64,000 nucleotides of DNA from Methylobacterium oryzae (GTDB lineage Bacteria; Pseudomonadota; Alphaproteobacteria; Rhizobiales; Beijerinckiaceae). This document shows, one piece after another, positions 28,062 through 40,387 of this stretch. Below the pieces are notes generated by a model. It did no database searches. It saw nothing but the letters and a program-made list of their open reading frames with translations, and had not been told where the DNA came from. The position numbers and the translations under genes are program-made. The stretch is from the NCBI RefSeq assembly GCF_021398735.1, contig NZ_CP090349.1, positions 3,863,001 through 3,927,000 on the forward strand, written 5' to 3'. Positions within the stretch are counted from its first letter, which is position 1. Each line of letters begins with the position of its first letter.

Positions 28062-29017
28062 TCCTCCACCGCCGCAAGCTCCTCACCGCGGGCGCCGGCC
28101 TGATGGGCACCGCGCTGCTGGCCGGCTGCGACAAGTTCGCCGGGACCGAGACGGGGCAGCGCACCCTCAAGGTCGGCGAGGACGCCAACGAATACGTCCA
28201 GCGCCTGCTGATGTCGCCGACGACCCTGGCCCGGGAATTCCCGGCCTCGATGATCTCGCCCTGGTTCAAGCCGAACGGCACGATCGACCCGCCGGACCGC
28301 GCCTACCGGGCGCTGGCGGCGCGGAACTTCTCGGACTTCAAGCTCTCCGTCGACGGGCTGGTCCAGACCCCGCTGTCGCTGAGCCTCGCGGACCTGCGCG
28401 CCCTGCCGTCGCGCACCCAGATCACCCGGCACGATTGCGTGGAGGGCTGGAGCTGCATCGGGCAATGGGGCGGCGTGCCGCTCGCCGAGGTGCTCAAGAA
28501 GGCCGGGCTGAAGCCGCAGGCGCGCTACGCGGTGTTCCACTGCGCCGACACGCTGGAGTTCGAGGCCGGTCCCAAGGGCGGTGGCAGAGGGCGCAACCAG
28601 GGCGCGTCCCTCTGGCGCCCGAGCCATCCGGGCGCGGTGCGCGACGCTTACGTGCAGCTCGCCGCCGCCGACGATTGGGGCGGCCCGGCCACCGCCACCG
28701 ACGCGCCCAAGGACGATTGGGGCCAGGGCAGCCCGGCCCCGGAGCCCGAGCCGGCGGGGATCCCGATCCGCTACTACGAGAGCATCGACCTCTACGACGC
28801 CTTCAACCCGCAGACGATCCTGGCCTACGACCTCAACGGCAAGCCGCTGCCGGTCTCGAACGGCGCGCCCCTGCGGCTGCGGGTCGAGCGCCAGCTCGGC
28901 TACAAGCAGGCCAAGTACGTGATGCGGGTCGAGATGGTGGAGTCGCTCGCCGGGATCGGCCAGGGCAGCGGCGGCTACTGGGAAGACCGCGGCTACGAGT
29001 GGTACGCGGGGATCTGA
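28058..29017 (+). CDS. Molybdopterin-dependent oxidoreductase, sulfite-oxidase fold
   Basis: This 319-residue exported enzyme starts with a short twin-arginine-like signal (HRRKLL) and a lipobox LAGC (Cys24). The molybdenum-ligand cysteine is in the HDCVEGWSCIGQWGGVPL segment (Cys127; Cys133 nearby). C-terminal family motifs follow: YYESIDLYDAFNPQTILAYD and VERQLGYKQAKYVMR. About 65 extra residues (172-236, rich in Gly, Trp, Asp and Pro) interrupt the domain before YYESIDL. The pairing with a cytochrome b resembles MsrP/MsrQ, but the cytochrome differs, so the substrate is unknown. Confidence 0.85.
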   Translation: MILHRRKLLTAGAGLMGTALLAGCDKFAGTETGQRTLKVGEDANEYVQRLLMSPTTLAREFPASMISPWFKPNGTIDPPDRAYRALAARNFSDFKLSVDGLVQTPLSLSLADLRALPSRTQITRHDCVEGWSCIGQWGGVPLAEVLKKAGLKPQARYAVFHCADTLEFEAGPKGGGRGRNQGASLWRPSHPGAVRDAYVQLAAADDWGGPATATDAPKDDWGQGSPAPEPEPAGIPIRYYESIDLYDAFNPQTILAYDLNGKPLPVSNGAPLRLRVERQLGYKQAKYVMRVEMVESLAGIGQGSGGYWEDRGYEWYAGI

Positions 29018-29317
29018 GGCGACTGACGGGATTTTGAGCTGCTGACGCGGCAAGTTCCGTGCTGGAGCCCGGGCCGCGTTTCATCCTGCATGGCCTCTTC
29101 CCCGGACAGGTGGAGCGACGCGGAACCTGATCAGGACCCGGCCCGAAAAGTGCCGCGCAGTGGCTCCCCCGAACAACCTCGCGATTTGACAACCCGCCGC
29201 CCGTGACCCACTTGTGCCCGGCGCGCGGCCCCGGCCCGACGGCGGGCATACGTCCCACGCGAATCTCGAACAGAATTCGTCCGTCGCGCCCAGGCTCCGT
29301 CAGGGGCAGAGGTCTGA
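29018..29317 (+). promoter_or_regulatory. 300-bp interval upstream of topA with a candidate promoter
   Basis: No gene is visible. TTGACA at 29186-29191 followed 17 bases later by CACTTG (29209-29214) is a possible sigma-70 promoter with a weak -10 element, leaving a leader of about 95 bases before the topA ATG. Confidence 0.4.
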
Positions 29318-32002
29318 ATGAAAGTCGTCGTCGTCGAGTCGCCGGCCAAAGCCAAGACGATCAATAAGTATCTCGGCCGCGACTATGAAGTCATCGCCTC
29401 CTTCGGGCATATCCGCGACCTGCCGCCCAAGGACGGCTCGGTGGATCCCGAGCAGGACTTCCACATGGTCTGGGAGCTGGCCGACCGCGGGGCGAGCCGG
29501 GTCTCGGAGATCGCCAAGGCGGTCAAGGGCGCCGACAAGCTGATCCTCGCCACCGACCCGGATCGCGAGGGCGAGGCGATCTCCTGGCACGTGCTGGAGG
29601 CGCTCACCGCCCGCAAGGCGCTCAAGGGCATCCCGGTCGAGCGCGTGACCTTCAACGCCATCACCAAGGCGTCGGTCGAGCAGGCGATGCGCAAGCCGCG
29701 GGAGATCGACCAGGCGCTGGTCGACGCCTACCTGGCGCGCCGGGCGCTCGATTATCTCGTCGGCTTCAACCTCTCGCCGGTCCTGTGGCGCAAGCTCCCG
29801 GGCGCCCGCTCGGCCGGGCGCGTGCAGTCCGTGGCGCTCCGCCTCGTCGTCGAGCGCGAGATGGAGATCGAGCGGTTCAAGCCGCGCGAGTACTGGACGC
29901 TCATCGCGACCCTGACGACCGCCGACGGCGCGACCTTCGAGGCCCGCCTCGTCGGCGCCGACGGCAAGCGCATCCAGCGCCTCGACGTCGGCACCGGCGA
30001 GGAGGCGGCGGCCTTCAAGCGCGACCTCGAACTCGCGACCTTCCAGGTGGCGAGCGTCGAGGCGAAGCCCGCCAAGCGCCACCCGCAGCCGCCCTTCACC
30101 ACCTCGACCCTCCAGCAGGAGGCCTCCCGCAAGCTCGGGATGGCGCCGGCCCAGACCATGCGGGTCGCCCAGCGGCTCTACGAGGGCGTCGATATCGGCG
30201 GCGAGACGGTCGGCATCATCACCTACATGCGGACCGACGGCGTCGACATGGCGCCGGAGGCGATCCAGGACGCCCGCCGGGTGATCGGCAAGGAGTTCGG
30301 CGACCGCTACGTGCCGGACGTTCCGCGCAAGTACAGCGTCAAGGCCAAGAACGCCCAGGAGGCCCACGAGGCGGTGCGCCCCACCGACATGGGCCGCCTG
30401 CCCAAGACGGTGGCGCGCCACCTCGAGCCCGAGCAGGCCCGGCTCTACGAGCTGATCTGGACCCGCACCATGGCCAGCCAGATGGAATCGGCCGAGCTGG
30501 AGCGGACCACCGTCGACGTCACCGCCAAGGTCGGACCGCGGACCATCGACCTGCGCGCCACCGGCCAGGTGGTGAAGTTCGACGGCTTCCTGACCCTCTA
30601 CCAGGAGGGCAAGGACGACGAGGAGGACGAGGAGAGCCGCCGCCTGCCGCCCATGAAGGCCGGCGACCCGCTCGCCCGCGAGCGGATCAGCTCGACCCAG
30701 CACTTCACCGAGCCGCCGCCGCGCTACTCCGAGGCGAGCCTCGTGAAGCGCATGGAGGAGCTCGGCATCGGCCGCCCGTCGACCTATGCCGCGGTTCTCC
30801 AGACCTTGCGGGATCGCGAATACGTCAAGATCGAGAAGAAGCGGCTGCAGCCGGAGGACAAGGGGCGGCTCGTCACGGGCTTCCTCGAGAGCTTCTTCCG
30901 GCGCTACGTCGAGTACGACTTCACCGCCGGCCTCGAGGAGCAGCTCGACCGGGTCTCCAACGCCGAGATCGACTGGCGGGCGGTGCTGCGCGACTTCTGG
31001 CGCGACTTCTCCGCGGCGATCGGTGAGACCAAGGAGCTGCGCGTCGCCGACGTGCTGGAGGCGCTGAACGGCCTCCTCGGGCCGCACATCTTCCCCGACA
31101 AGGGCGACGGCTCGAACCCGCGCACCTGCCCGACCTGCGGCTCAGGCCAGCTGTCGCTGAAGCTCGGCAAGTTCGGCGCCTTCATCGGCTGCTCGAACTA
31201 CCCGGAGTGCAAGTACACCCGGCAGCTCTCGGCCTCGGGCGTCGACGGCGACGGTGACGGCTCCTCGGCCGAGGGCGGCCAGCCGGGCGTGCGCGTGCTG
31301 GGCGACGATCCCGCGACCGGCCTGCCGGTGACGCTGCGCGACGGCCGGTTCGGGCCGTTCCTCCAGCTCGGCGAGGCCTCCGCCGAGAAGGGCGCCGAGA
31401 AGCCGAAGCGCTCGTCGCTGCCCAAGGGGCTCAGCCCCTCGGACGTGGATCTCAACAAGGCGCTGGCCCTGCTAGCGCTGCCCCGCGAGGTGGCCCGCCA
31501 CCCCGAGACCGGCGAGCCGATCCTGGCCAATCTCGGCCGGTTCGGACCCTACGTGCAGCACGGGAAGACCTACGCCAATCTCGGCAAGGACGACGACGTG
31601 CTGGAGATCGGGGCTAACCGCGCCATCGACCTGATCGTCGCCAAGGAGCAGGGCGGCGGACGCGGCCGCCCGGCCGCCGATCCCGGCCGGCCGCTCGGCA
31701 AGGACGAGGCCAGCGGCCGCGATCTCGTGGTCAAGGCCGGCAAGTACGGGCCCTACGTCACGGACGGCGAGGTCAACGCCACGCTGCCGAAGACGATGAG
31801 CGCCGAGGCGCTGACCCTCGACGAGGCGATCGCCCTGGTGAACGCCAAGCGCGCCGCGGGCGGCGGCAAGCCGGCAAAGCGCGGGGCGGTCCGGAAAGGG
31901 TCGGCGCGGGCCGCGAGCGGCGACAAGCCGGCGGCGAAGAAGACCGCCGCGAAGAAGCCTGCGGCCAAGAAGGCGGCAGCGAAGACGTCGAGCGCGGGCT
32001 GA
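29318..32002 (+). CDS. topA: DNA topoisomerase I
   Basis: This 894-residue type IA enzyme relaxes negative supercoils. The TOPRIM domain is at residues 1-120 (VVESPAKAKTINKYLG; acidic DPDREGEAISWH). The active-site Tyr303 is in GIITYMRTDG. A four-cysteine zinc ribbon (CPTCG...CSNYPEC) lies near 603-632, followed by three TopA C-terminal repeats with G-[RK]-[FY]-G-[PA]-[FY] motifs. The last 35 residues are a Lys/Ala-rich DNA-binding tail (AAKK repeats). Full length for the family. Confidence 0.97.
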   Translation: MKVVVVESPAKAKTINKYLGRDYEVIASFGHIRDLPPKDGSVDPEQDFHMVWELADRGASRVSEIAKAVKGADKLILATDPDREGEAISWHVLEALTARKALKGIPVERVTFNAITKASVEQAMRKPREIDQALVDAYLARRALDYLVGFNLSPVLWRKLPGARSAGRVQSVALRLVVEREMEIERFKPREYWTLIATLTTADGATFEARLVGADGKRIQRLDVGTGEEAAAFKRDLELATFQVASVEAKPAKRHPQPPFTTSTLQQEASRKLGMAPAQTMRVAQRLYEGVDIGGETVGIITYMRTDGVDMAPEAIQDARRVIGKEFGDRYVPDVPRKYSVKAKNAQEAHEAVRPTDMGRLPKTVARHLEPEQARLYELIWTRTMASQMESAELERTTVDVTAKVGPRTIDLRATGQVVKFDGFLTLYQEGKDDEEDEESRRLPPMKAGDPLARERISSTQHFTEPPPRYSEASLVKRMEELGIGRPSTYAAVLQTLRDREYVKIEKKRLQPEDKGRLVTGFLESFFRRYVEYDFTAGLEEQLDRVSNAEIDWRAVLRDFWRDFSAAIGETKELRVADVLEALNGLLGPHIFPDKGDGSNPRTCPTCGSGQLSLKLGKFGAFIGCSNYPECKYTRQLSASGVDGDGDGSSAEGGQPGVRVLGDDPATGLPVTLRDGRFGPFLQLGEASAEKGAEKPKRSSLPKGLSPSDVDLNKALALLALPREVARHPETGEPILANLGRFGPYVQHGKTYANLGKDDDVLEIGANRAIDLIVAKEQGGGRGRPAADPGRPLGKDEASGRDLVVKAGKYGPYVTDGEVNATLPKTMSAEALTLDEAIALVNAKRAAGGGKPAKRGAVRKGSARAASGDKPAAKKTAAKKPAAKKAAAKTSSAG

Positions 32003-32043
32003 AGCGTTCGTGGACGAGGCTGAGGCGGGCCGGCAAGCCCGCC

Positions 32044-32134
32044 CGTCCTTGCGAGCAGAGCGAAGCAATCCAGTGCAGCGCGAGGCGTTCGAACGTGGCG
32101 CCGACTGGGTTGATTCGCTCCGCTCGCAAGGACG
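32044..32134. repeat. Dispersed palindromic repeat, copy C
   Basis: The left arm CGTCCTTGCGAGCAGAGCGA starts 42 bases after the topA stop; the right arm ends GCTCGCAAGGACG at 32134. The element can fold into a long hairpin and may help end topA transcription. Confidence 0.72.
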
Positions 32135-32187
32135 TGGCAGAGGCAGCGTTGCCGCCCCTCACCGCGGGTAGCGGTCAGCGATCGGGT

Positions 32188-32376
32188 TCAGACCAGGTAG
32201 GTGATCGTCGCCGCCACGGCCGTCGCGAAGGTCGCGAGCGCGAGGGTGGTGGAGTTCATCAGCGCCCGGGCCGGCGGCACCGCGGCCGCGTCATCGTCGC
32301 AGCCGAAGGCGGCGCCGGCCGCGTGCTCGAAGCGGATCAACGTGAGGCGGCGGGCCTCGATCGCGGCGTCGCTCAT
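32188..32376 (-). CDS. Small single-pass membrane protein, predicted general stress gene
   Basis: This 62-residue protein is unrecognised. It has a soluble charged N-terminus (MSDAAIEARRLTLIRFEHAAG), a central acidic patch (CDDDAAA) and one C-terminal membrane helix (about 42-62). The ATG at 32376 has GGGAG upstream. A consensus EcfG promoter sits 45 bases before it, which supports the gene being real and part of the stress regulon. Confidence 0.6.
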   Translation of the reverse strand: MSDAAIEARRLTLIRFEHAAGAAFGCDDDAAAVPPARALMNSTTLALATFATAVAATITYLV

Positions 32377-32420
32377 GGACTGCGGCTCCCTGACCACGGT
32401 CAAGATTTATCTCCGCCACC

Positions 32421-32445
32421 AACGTCGATCGTCCCGTTCTGTTCC
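32421..32445 (-). promoter_or_regulatory. Predicted EcfG (general stress) promoter for the small membrane protein
   Basis: On the minus strand, GGAAC (32445-32441), 17 bases, then GTT (32423-32421), with C before GTT: an exact GGAAC-N16-CGTT. The leader to ATG 32376 would be about 38 bases. Confidence 0.65.
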
Positions 32446-32654
32446 GGGCGTCGCCTGTGGAAGCCGGGCATGCGGGTCACGAGAAAGCCTTAACCCATTG
32501 TTGTGCAACGTCGTGATGACGGCCCGGCGCGCGGAACCGTGTGCCGACACGGACGCGGCCCTCGCTCGCGGCGGCGCAGCATGCGATGATGCGACCGCCT
32601 CGCCGCAGGGCGAACGGCTTTGATGTTTATGGTTTGTTCCGCTATCATGCGGGG

Positions 32655-34808
<2,154 letters not shown>

Positions 34809-34856
34809 CGCCGGAGCGCCGGCGCGGCCGCGCCGCGTCGGTCGATGGCGCCGCGC

Positions 34857-34946
34857 CGTCATCGCGAGCGCAGCGAAGCAACCCAGCAGCGCCACGTTCG
34901 CCGAAGTCGCGCTGCCCTGGATCGCTTCGCTGCGCTCGCAAAGACG
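34857..34946. repeat. Dispersed palindromic repeat, copy D
   Basis: The left arm CGTCATCGCGAGCGCAGCGA begins 49 bases after the parE stop; the right arm CGCTGCGCTCGCAAAGACG ends at 34946. It sits between convergent parE and the PRC-barrel gene. Confidence 0.72.
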
Positions 34947-34968
34947 GGTGACCGGTTTCGGTCGCGCC

Positions 34969-35463
34969 TTATCGGGGCGGCGCGATCACCTTGGCCGGGT
35001 CGAAGGGCTGGGCCGCCGCCACCGTGTCCTTGCCCATGTTGAGGACCGCCGAGAATCGGTCGCCGCCGGGACGCAGCACGAGGGCGCCCGGCTCGACCGC
35101 GATGAGCTTGCTGCCGAGGCCGAGGAAGCCGCCGACGTCGATCACGACGGCCTTGAGCGTCCCGCCGTCGGCGATGAGCAGATCCTCGATCTTGCCGACG
35201 CTGTCGCCGGCGGCGTTGCGCACCGTCACGCCGATCATCTTCGTGGTCAGGAAGGTGACGGGCTTGAGCCCCTGACGCTTGGCGGCGTCCTCGGCGCTCG
35301 CCGCCTCCGTCAGCCGCCCGCCCCCCTTGCCGTCCGTCGAGGTTCCCGGTCCCGTGGCCGGCAGGATCGTGTCCTTGCCGATCACGCTGGCGTCCTGCGC
35401 GGAGGCCGGCGCGTTCGCGAGGCCGAGGGCCGCGAGCGACAGGAGAAGGATTCGGCTTCGCAT
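34969..35463 (-). CDS. Exported PRC-barrel domain protein
   Basis: This 164-residue protein has a signal peptide (MRSRILLLSLAALGLANAPA, cleaved near ASA-QD). After a 45-residue linker, a PRC-barrel beta domain (MIGVTVRNAAGDSVGKIEDLL, TLKAVVIDVGGFLGLGSKLIAV) runs to the end. PRC barrels bind RNA, metal or membrane partners; exported versions are common in Hyphomicrobiales and unassigned. A weak EcfG-like site (GGAAC-N17-ATT) lies at 35536-35560. Confidence 0.82.
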   Translation of the reverse strand: MRSRILLLSLAALGLANAPASAQDASVIGKDTILPATGPGTSTDGKGGGRLTEAASAEDAAKRQGLKPVTFLTTKMIGVTVRNAAGDSVGKIEDLLIADGGTLKAVVIDVGGFLGLGSKLIAVEPGALVLRPGGDRFSAVLNMGKDTVAAAQPFDPAKVIAPPR

Positions 35464-35610
35464 GGCTGATCGCTCCGCGCGCCCGGTCCTCGCGTGGAAG
35501 GCCCTGTCCGGGTCACTGAGGGGCGCCGCGGTCTCAATCGCGGGCGGCCCGCGCGGTTCCGGCCCTCCCTGTCGCACCCGCCGAGGCCGGTTCGCGGTCC
35601 CGAAACGCGA

Positions 35611-35638
35611 AAGGGCCCGGCCTTGCGGCCGGGCCCTT
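35611..35638 (-). terminator. Intrinsic terminator of the outer-membrane protein gene
   Basis: The 12-bp stem AAGGGCCCGGCC/GGCCGGGCCCTT with a 4-base loop lies 41 bases after the stop of the 35680-36546 gene. On the minus strand TTTCGCGTTTCG follows, a modest T-run. Confidence 0.7.
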
Positions 35639-35679
35639 CGGGAGCGCGGAGCCGGCAGAGCCGGCTCCGGCATCCGGTC

Positions 35680-36546
35680 TCAGTACGAGCCGAACTTGTA
35701 GTTCAGGCCGGCGCGGACGACGGCGAACTCGGTCTTGGCGGCGGCGCCGTTGAGGTAGGCGATGCCGTTCGGGGGCAGGAGGTTGCCGTAGAACACGCCG
35801 CCGGCCGAGTTCTTCTGGCGGTCGAGGCTGACGTACAGGCCTTCGACCTTCAGCGTCACGGCGTTCGAGCGGAAGAAGTTCAGGAACGAGTCGGTGGGCA
35901 GGGCGTACTCGACGCCGCCGCCGGCGGCCCAGCCGGTGCGGAAGCTGTCGCGGAAGCGGTTGCCGGCGAAGTTCTGGTCGTCCTGGCCCGAGCCGTAGGC
36001 GAAGCCGCCGGTGCCGTACACGAGGGTGCGGTCGAAGGCGTAGCCGAGGCGGCCGCGCACGGTGCCGAAGTAGTCCAGCCCGTTGCCGCTGGTGGCGACG
36101 AAGGCGCGCGGGGCGGCGAACGCGATGCCCGGGGCGCCGCCGAAGGCGTAGTTCTGGGTGCCGTTGGCGCGGCGGGCGAAGTCGACGTACTGGGCGTCGG
36201 CCTCGAAGCCGATCACGACGCCGGAGCCCGGGGTGAACTGGTAGTTGTAGCCGATCTGGGCGCCGCCCGAGAAGCCGTCGTTGTTGCTGCGGTTGTTGAC
36301 GCTGACGACGCCGGCGGTGCCGGGGGAGTTGATCAGCGAGCCGCCGGGCAGGGCGTAGTTGGTGGTGTTGCGGCTGTTGGCGTCGAAGCCGTAGCCGGCG
36401 TTCACACCGAAGTAGAAGCCGGTCCAGGTGAACACCGGCACCGGCGTGAACACCGGCGGCGGCGCGGCGCGGCGCGGAAGGTCGGCGGCGGACGCCGCGG
36501 CGGTCATGCCGGCGAGGACGGTGGATGCGAGGAGAAGCTTCTTCAT
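35680..36546 (-). CDS. Outer-membrane beta-barrel protein (Omp25/RopB-like porin)
   Basis: This 288-residue protein has a signal peptide (MKKLLLASTVLAGMTAAASA), the family start ADLPRRAAPPPVFTPVPVFTWTGFYFGVNAGYG and alternating amphipathic strands ending in FAVVRAGLNYKFGSY. Omp25/31-type barrels are abundant surface proteins of Hyphomicrobiales. Asn/Gly/Thr-rich loops point outward. Single-gene unit with its own terminator. Confidence 0.88.
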   Translation of the reverse strand: MKKLLLASTVLAGMTAAASAADLPRRAAPPPVFTPVPVFTWTGFYFGVNAGYGFDANSRNTTNYALPGGSLINSPGTAGVVSVNNRSNNDGFSGGAQIGYNYQFTPGSGVVIGFEADAQYVDFARRANGTQNYAFGGAPGIAFAAPRAFVATSGNGLDYFGTVRGRLGYAFDRTLVYGTGGFAYGSGQDDQNFAGNRFRDSFRTGWAAGGGVEYALPTDSFLNFFRSNAVTLKVEGLYVSLDRQKNSAGGVFYGNLLPPNGIAYLNGAAAKTEFAVVRAGLNYKFGSY

Positions 36547-36995
36547 GGTGGTGTTCGGTCCTGGGTTAGCTTGAGCCGGCAGCCTTCTAGGCGCTCTCGG
36601 ATGGCGGGTCTGTCGCTTTCCTGCAACAAGCCTCTTCAGGCTAGGGACATCCCGTCAACGAAAGATGAAGACTAGCCGGCCCTGCCCGACAGCAGACGGC
36701 CCGCTCGCGCGCTCGACGAGGGCGAGGAGAGCTGCAGAGACCGTGAAGACTAGCTGCCTTGCGCGCCGCGCATATTGGCGGCGGCCGGCGCGGGGCCGGC
36801 GACATCGCTCGCGGTCTCTGCAGGAGCCGTCGGCGGCGGACGTTTTATTCCGGCACAACTTCGACGAGAATGATTCTCGCGCGTAAGCGATCGATTAACC
36901 CTGTTGCCCGATGGTCCGTCGCTCGCGGGCCCGTCCCCGGGCCCCTGTCGCGCCCCAAACCGAATCCGGTCCCCCGCCGGCGGAGACCGCTGTCC
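36547..36995. other. 449-bp intergenic region with palindromes
   Basis: It holds the omp promoter side, a 12-bp inverted repeat CTGCAGAGACCG/CGGTCTCTGCAG (36732-36743 and 36812-36823), a direct repeat TGAAGACTAGC (36667 and 36744), and the 15-bp palindrome CGAGAATGATTCTCG at 36865-36879. No gene is convincing here. Confidence 0.55.
36865..36879. promoter_or_regulatory. 15-bp perfect palindrome, possible metalloregulator operator
   Basis: CGAGAATGATTCTCG is a 7-1-7 inverted repeat resembling the half-site arrangement of Fur-family boxes (AAT-n-ATT core). It lies 117 bases before the ATG at 36996 and 320 bases from the omp start. Confidence 0.35.
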
Positions 36996-37376
36996 ATGCA
37001 GAGCCCCGACGAACGGAGCCGGACGACCTTCGGCAAGCGCCGGACCGGCGAGGCTGCGCCCGGCGCGCAGGCCAGCCCGCGGACCGGCTCGACCGCCGCG
37101 CGGGTGGCGCGCGTCGAACCGAGGCGGAGCGCGGGCCCCCTGCCCTGGACGCTGCGCGTGGCGGGCTTGGTCGGGATCGTCGCGGTGATCGGCGCCTACC
37201 AGCTCGCGCGGCTGAGCCGGCCCGACGCGCCGACACCCGGGACTGCCGTCGCGACCGCGGCGCTCGCGCCGATGGCCGAGCCCGAGACGACCGGCGCCAT
37301 CGCGGCGGCCCGATCCGCCCGCACCACCCGCCTGGATCCCTGCGTCGCGCCCGCGGGCGACCGTCTCCGGCCCTGA
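36996..37376 (+). CDS. Small membrane-anchored protein of unknown function
   Basis: This 126-residue protein is unrecognised. A basic, low-complexity N-terminus of about 48 residues is followed by one membrane helix (LPWTLRVAGLVGIVAVIGAY) and a Pro/Ala-rich periplasmic tail containing a single Cys near the end. The tail is typical of small type II-anchored proteins in Methylobacterium. It has an ATG but no strong ribosome site, so the gene is plausible rather than certain. Confidence 0.45.
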   Translation: MQSPDERSRTTFGKRRTGEAAPGAQASPRTGSTAARVARVEPRRSAGPLPWTLRVAGLVGIVAVIGAYQLARLSRPDAPTPGTAVATAALAPMAEPETTGAIAAARSARTTRLDPCVAPAGDRLRP

Positions 37377-37437
37377 TCGGCGACCCTTCGCGCGGCCGAT
37401 CCCCTGTGCGCGGGCAGGCACTGTCGCCATTGCGAGA

Positions 37438-37465
37438 TTGACAAGTCGCGCCAAGGCCCTAACTG
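37438..37465 (+). promoter_or_regulatory. Sigma-70-like promoter of the helicase gene
   Basis: TTGACA (37438-37443), 16-base spacer, TAACTG (37460-37465). Leader of about 115 bases to the ATG at 37586, long enough for cold-type post-transcriptional control. Predicted by eye. Confidence 0.4.
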
Positions 37466-37585
37466 ACAGGGAGCATGCGCCCCGCGGCCCCGGGAGCGTC
37501 CGAGCGCCCCGCGCGAGCCTTTCCCAGCCGTTGCCGCGACGGTGTCCTTCGCGCCGGCCGGGCGCGCAACGGTTCCTGAACGCAG

Positions 37586-39163
<1,578 letters not shown>

Positions 39164-39264
39164 CAGACGTCTGTTCCGGCTTAACTGTCCGGCTACCAGG
39201 CAGCCGTATATTGGGTCAGGGCAACGACGCAGGCGCGTCGGTCGCCCCGGACCGCGGGATACGG

Positions 39265-40323
39265 ATGAGCCAGGAGACCTATTCGGATCGCGATCGCAGC
39301 TTCGCGTTGGCGAAGCGCAGCCACGATCTGATTCGCGACTACGGGCCCTCCGCGACGCCGCGCGCCTACGCCGTCTGGTACGCCTACGTCTCGGGAGAGC
39401 TGCCGCTCCTCGCTGACGCCGTGAAGCGTCTCACCACGCAGAACGGCTGCCTCACCGAGGGCGACATCGACGACCTGCACGAGACCTATCTCGACGGGCG
39501 CCGCCTCGCGAGCACCACCGACGACGTCAGCCGCATCGTCCTCAGCGAGATCGCGGCCGTCACCGAGATCCTGGACCTCTCCCTGGGCTCGACGGCGCAG
39601 TACAGCGAGTCGCTGCGCGCGGTCGCTCAGGACCTCTCCCAGGGCGTCCCGAGCCGGGCGCGGTTCGGCGAGATCGTCGCGACCCTGGCCGCCACGACGC
39701 GGGAGGTCGCCGCCAACAACCGGATTCTCGAAGCCCGCATGCGCGAGACCCGCAGCGAGATCGAGACCCTGCGCGAGAAGCTCGAGGCGACCCGGCGCGA
39801 GAGCCTGACCGACGCCCTGACGGGGCTCGCCAACCGCAAGCATTTCGAGGAGACGCTGAAAGCGTCGATGGAGACGGCCCGGGCGCGCAGCACGCCCATG
39901 AGCCTGATCATCCTCGACATCGATTTCTTCAAGCGCTTCAACGACCTGTACGGTCACCTCACGGGCGATCAGGTCCTGCGGCTCGTGGCGATCGTGATGC
40001 GCGAGAACGCCGGCAAGCAGGCGCAGCTCGCCCGGTTCGGCGGCGAGGAGTTCGGCATCATCCTGCCCGGGGTCGACCGGACGGTGGCCAAGCAGGTGGC
40101 CGAGACGGTCCGCGCCAGCGTCATGGGGCGCGAGCTGGTCAAGCGCTCGACCGGCGAGTCGCTCGGCAAGGTCACCATCTCGCTGGGCGTGGCGGTGCTG
40201 CGCCCGGGCGACACGCCCGCCTCGCTGATGGAGCGGGCCGACCTGTGCATGTTCGCGGCGAAGCGCGCCGGCCGGAACCGCTTCCTGGACGACGCCGCCG
40301 AGTCGCTGATGCAGGTGGCCTAG
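39265..40323 (+). CDS. Diguanylate cyclase (GGDEF)
   Basis: This 352-residue cytoplasmic enzyme makes cyclic di-GMP. The N-terminal 180 residues are helical, without membrane segments, ending in a coiled coil (ARMRETRSEIETLREKLEA). The GGDEF domain follows with DALTGLANRKHFE, DIDFFKRFND and the active site GGEEF at 259-263; the substrate Asn and metal Asp are kept. No RxxD inhibitory site is evident. The ATG at 39265 is chosen over an upstream in-frame ATG (39211). Confidence 0.9.
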   Translation: MSQETYSDRDRSFALAKRSHDLIRDYGPSATPRAYAVWYAYVSGELPLLADAVKRLTTQNGCLTEGDIDDLHETYLDGRRLASTTDDVSRIVLSEIAAVTEILDLSLGSTAQYSESLRAVAQDLSQGVPSRARFGEIVATLAATTREVAANNRILEARMRETRSEIETLREKLEATRRESLTDALTGLANRKHFEETLKASMETARARSTPMSLIILDIDFFKRFNDLYGHLTGDQVLRLVAIVMRENAGKQAQLARFGGEEFGIILPGVDRTVAKQVAETVRASVMGRELVKRSTGESLGKVTISLGVAVLRPGDTPASLMERADLCMFAAKRAGRNRFLDDAAESLMQVA

Positions 40324-40387
40324 AGCCGGCCCCGGCCGTGTCGCCGTCCGGCGACACGCGCCACCCGCGACGGCGGGCGCGGACCGG

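Noticed and set aside
32541..32654. N-terminal extension of ParE from 32541
   Set aside because: The extra 38 residues show no ParE similarity; ATG 32655 fits the family better.
35536..35560. EcfG promoter for the PRC-barrel gene
   Set aside because: Also GGAAC-N17-ATT, and the distance of more than 70 bases to the start is long.
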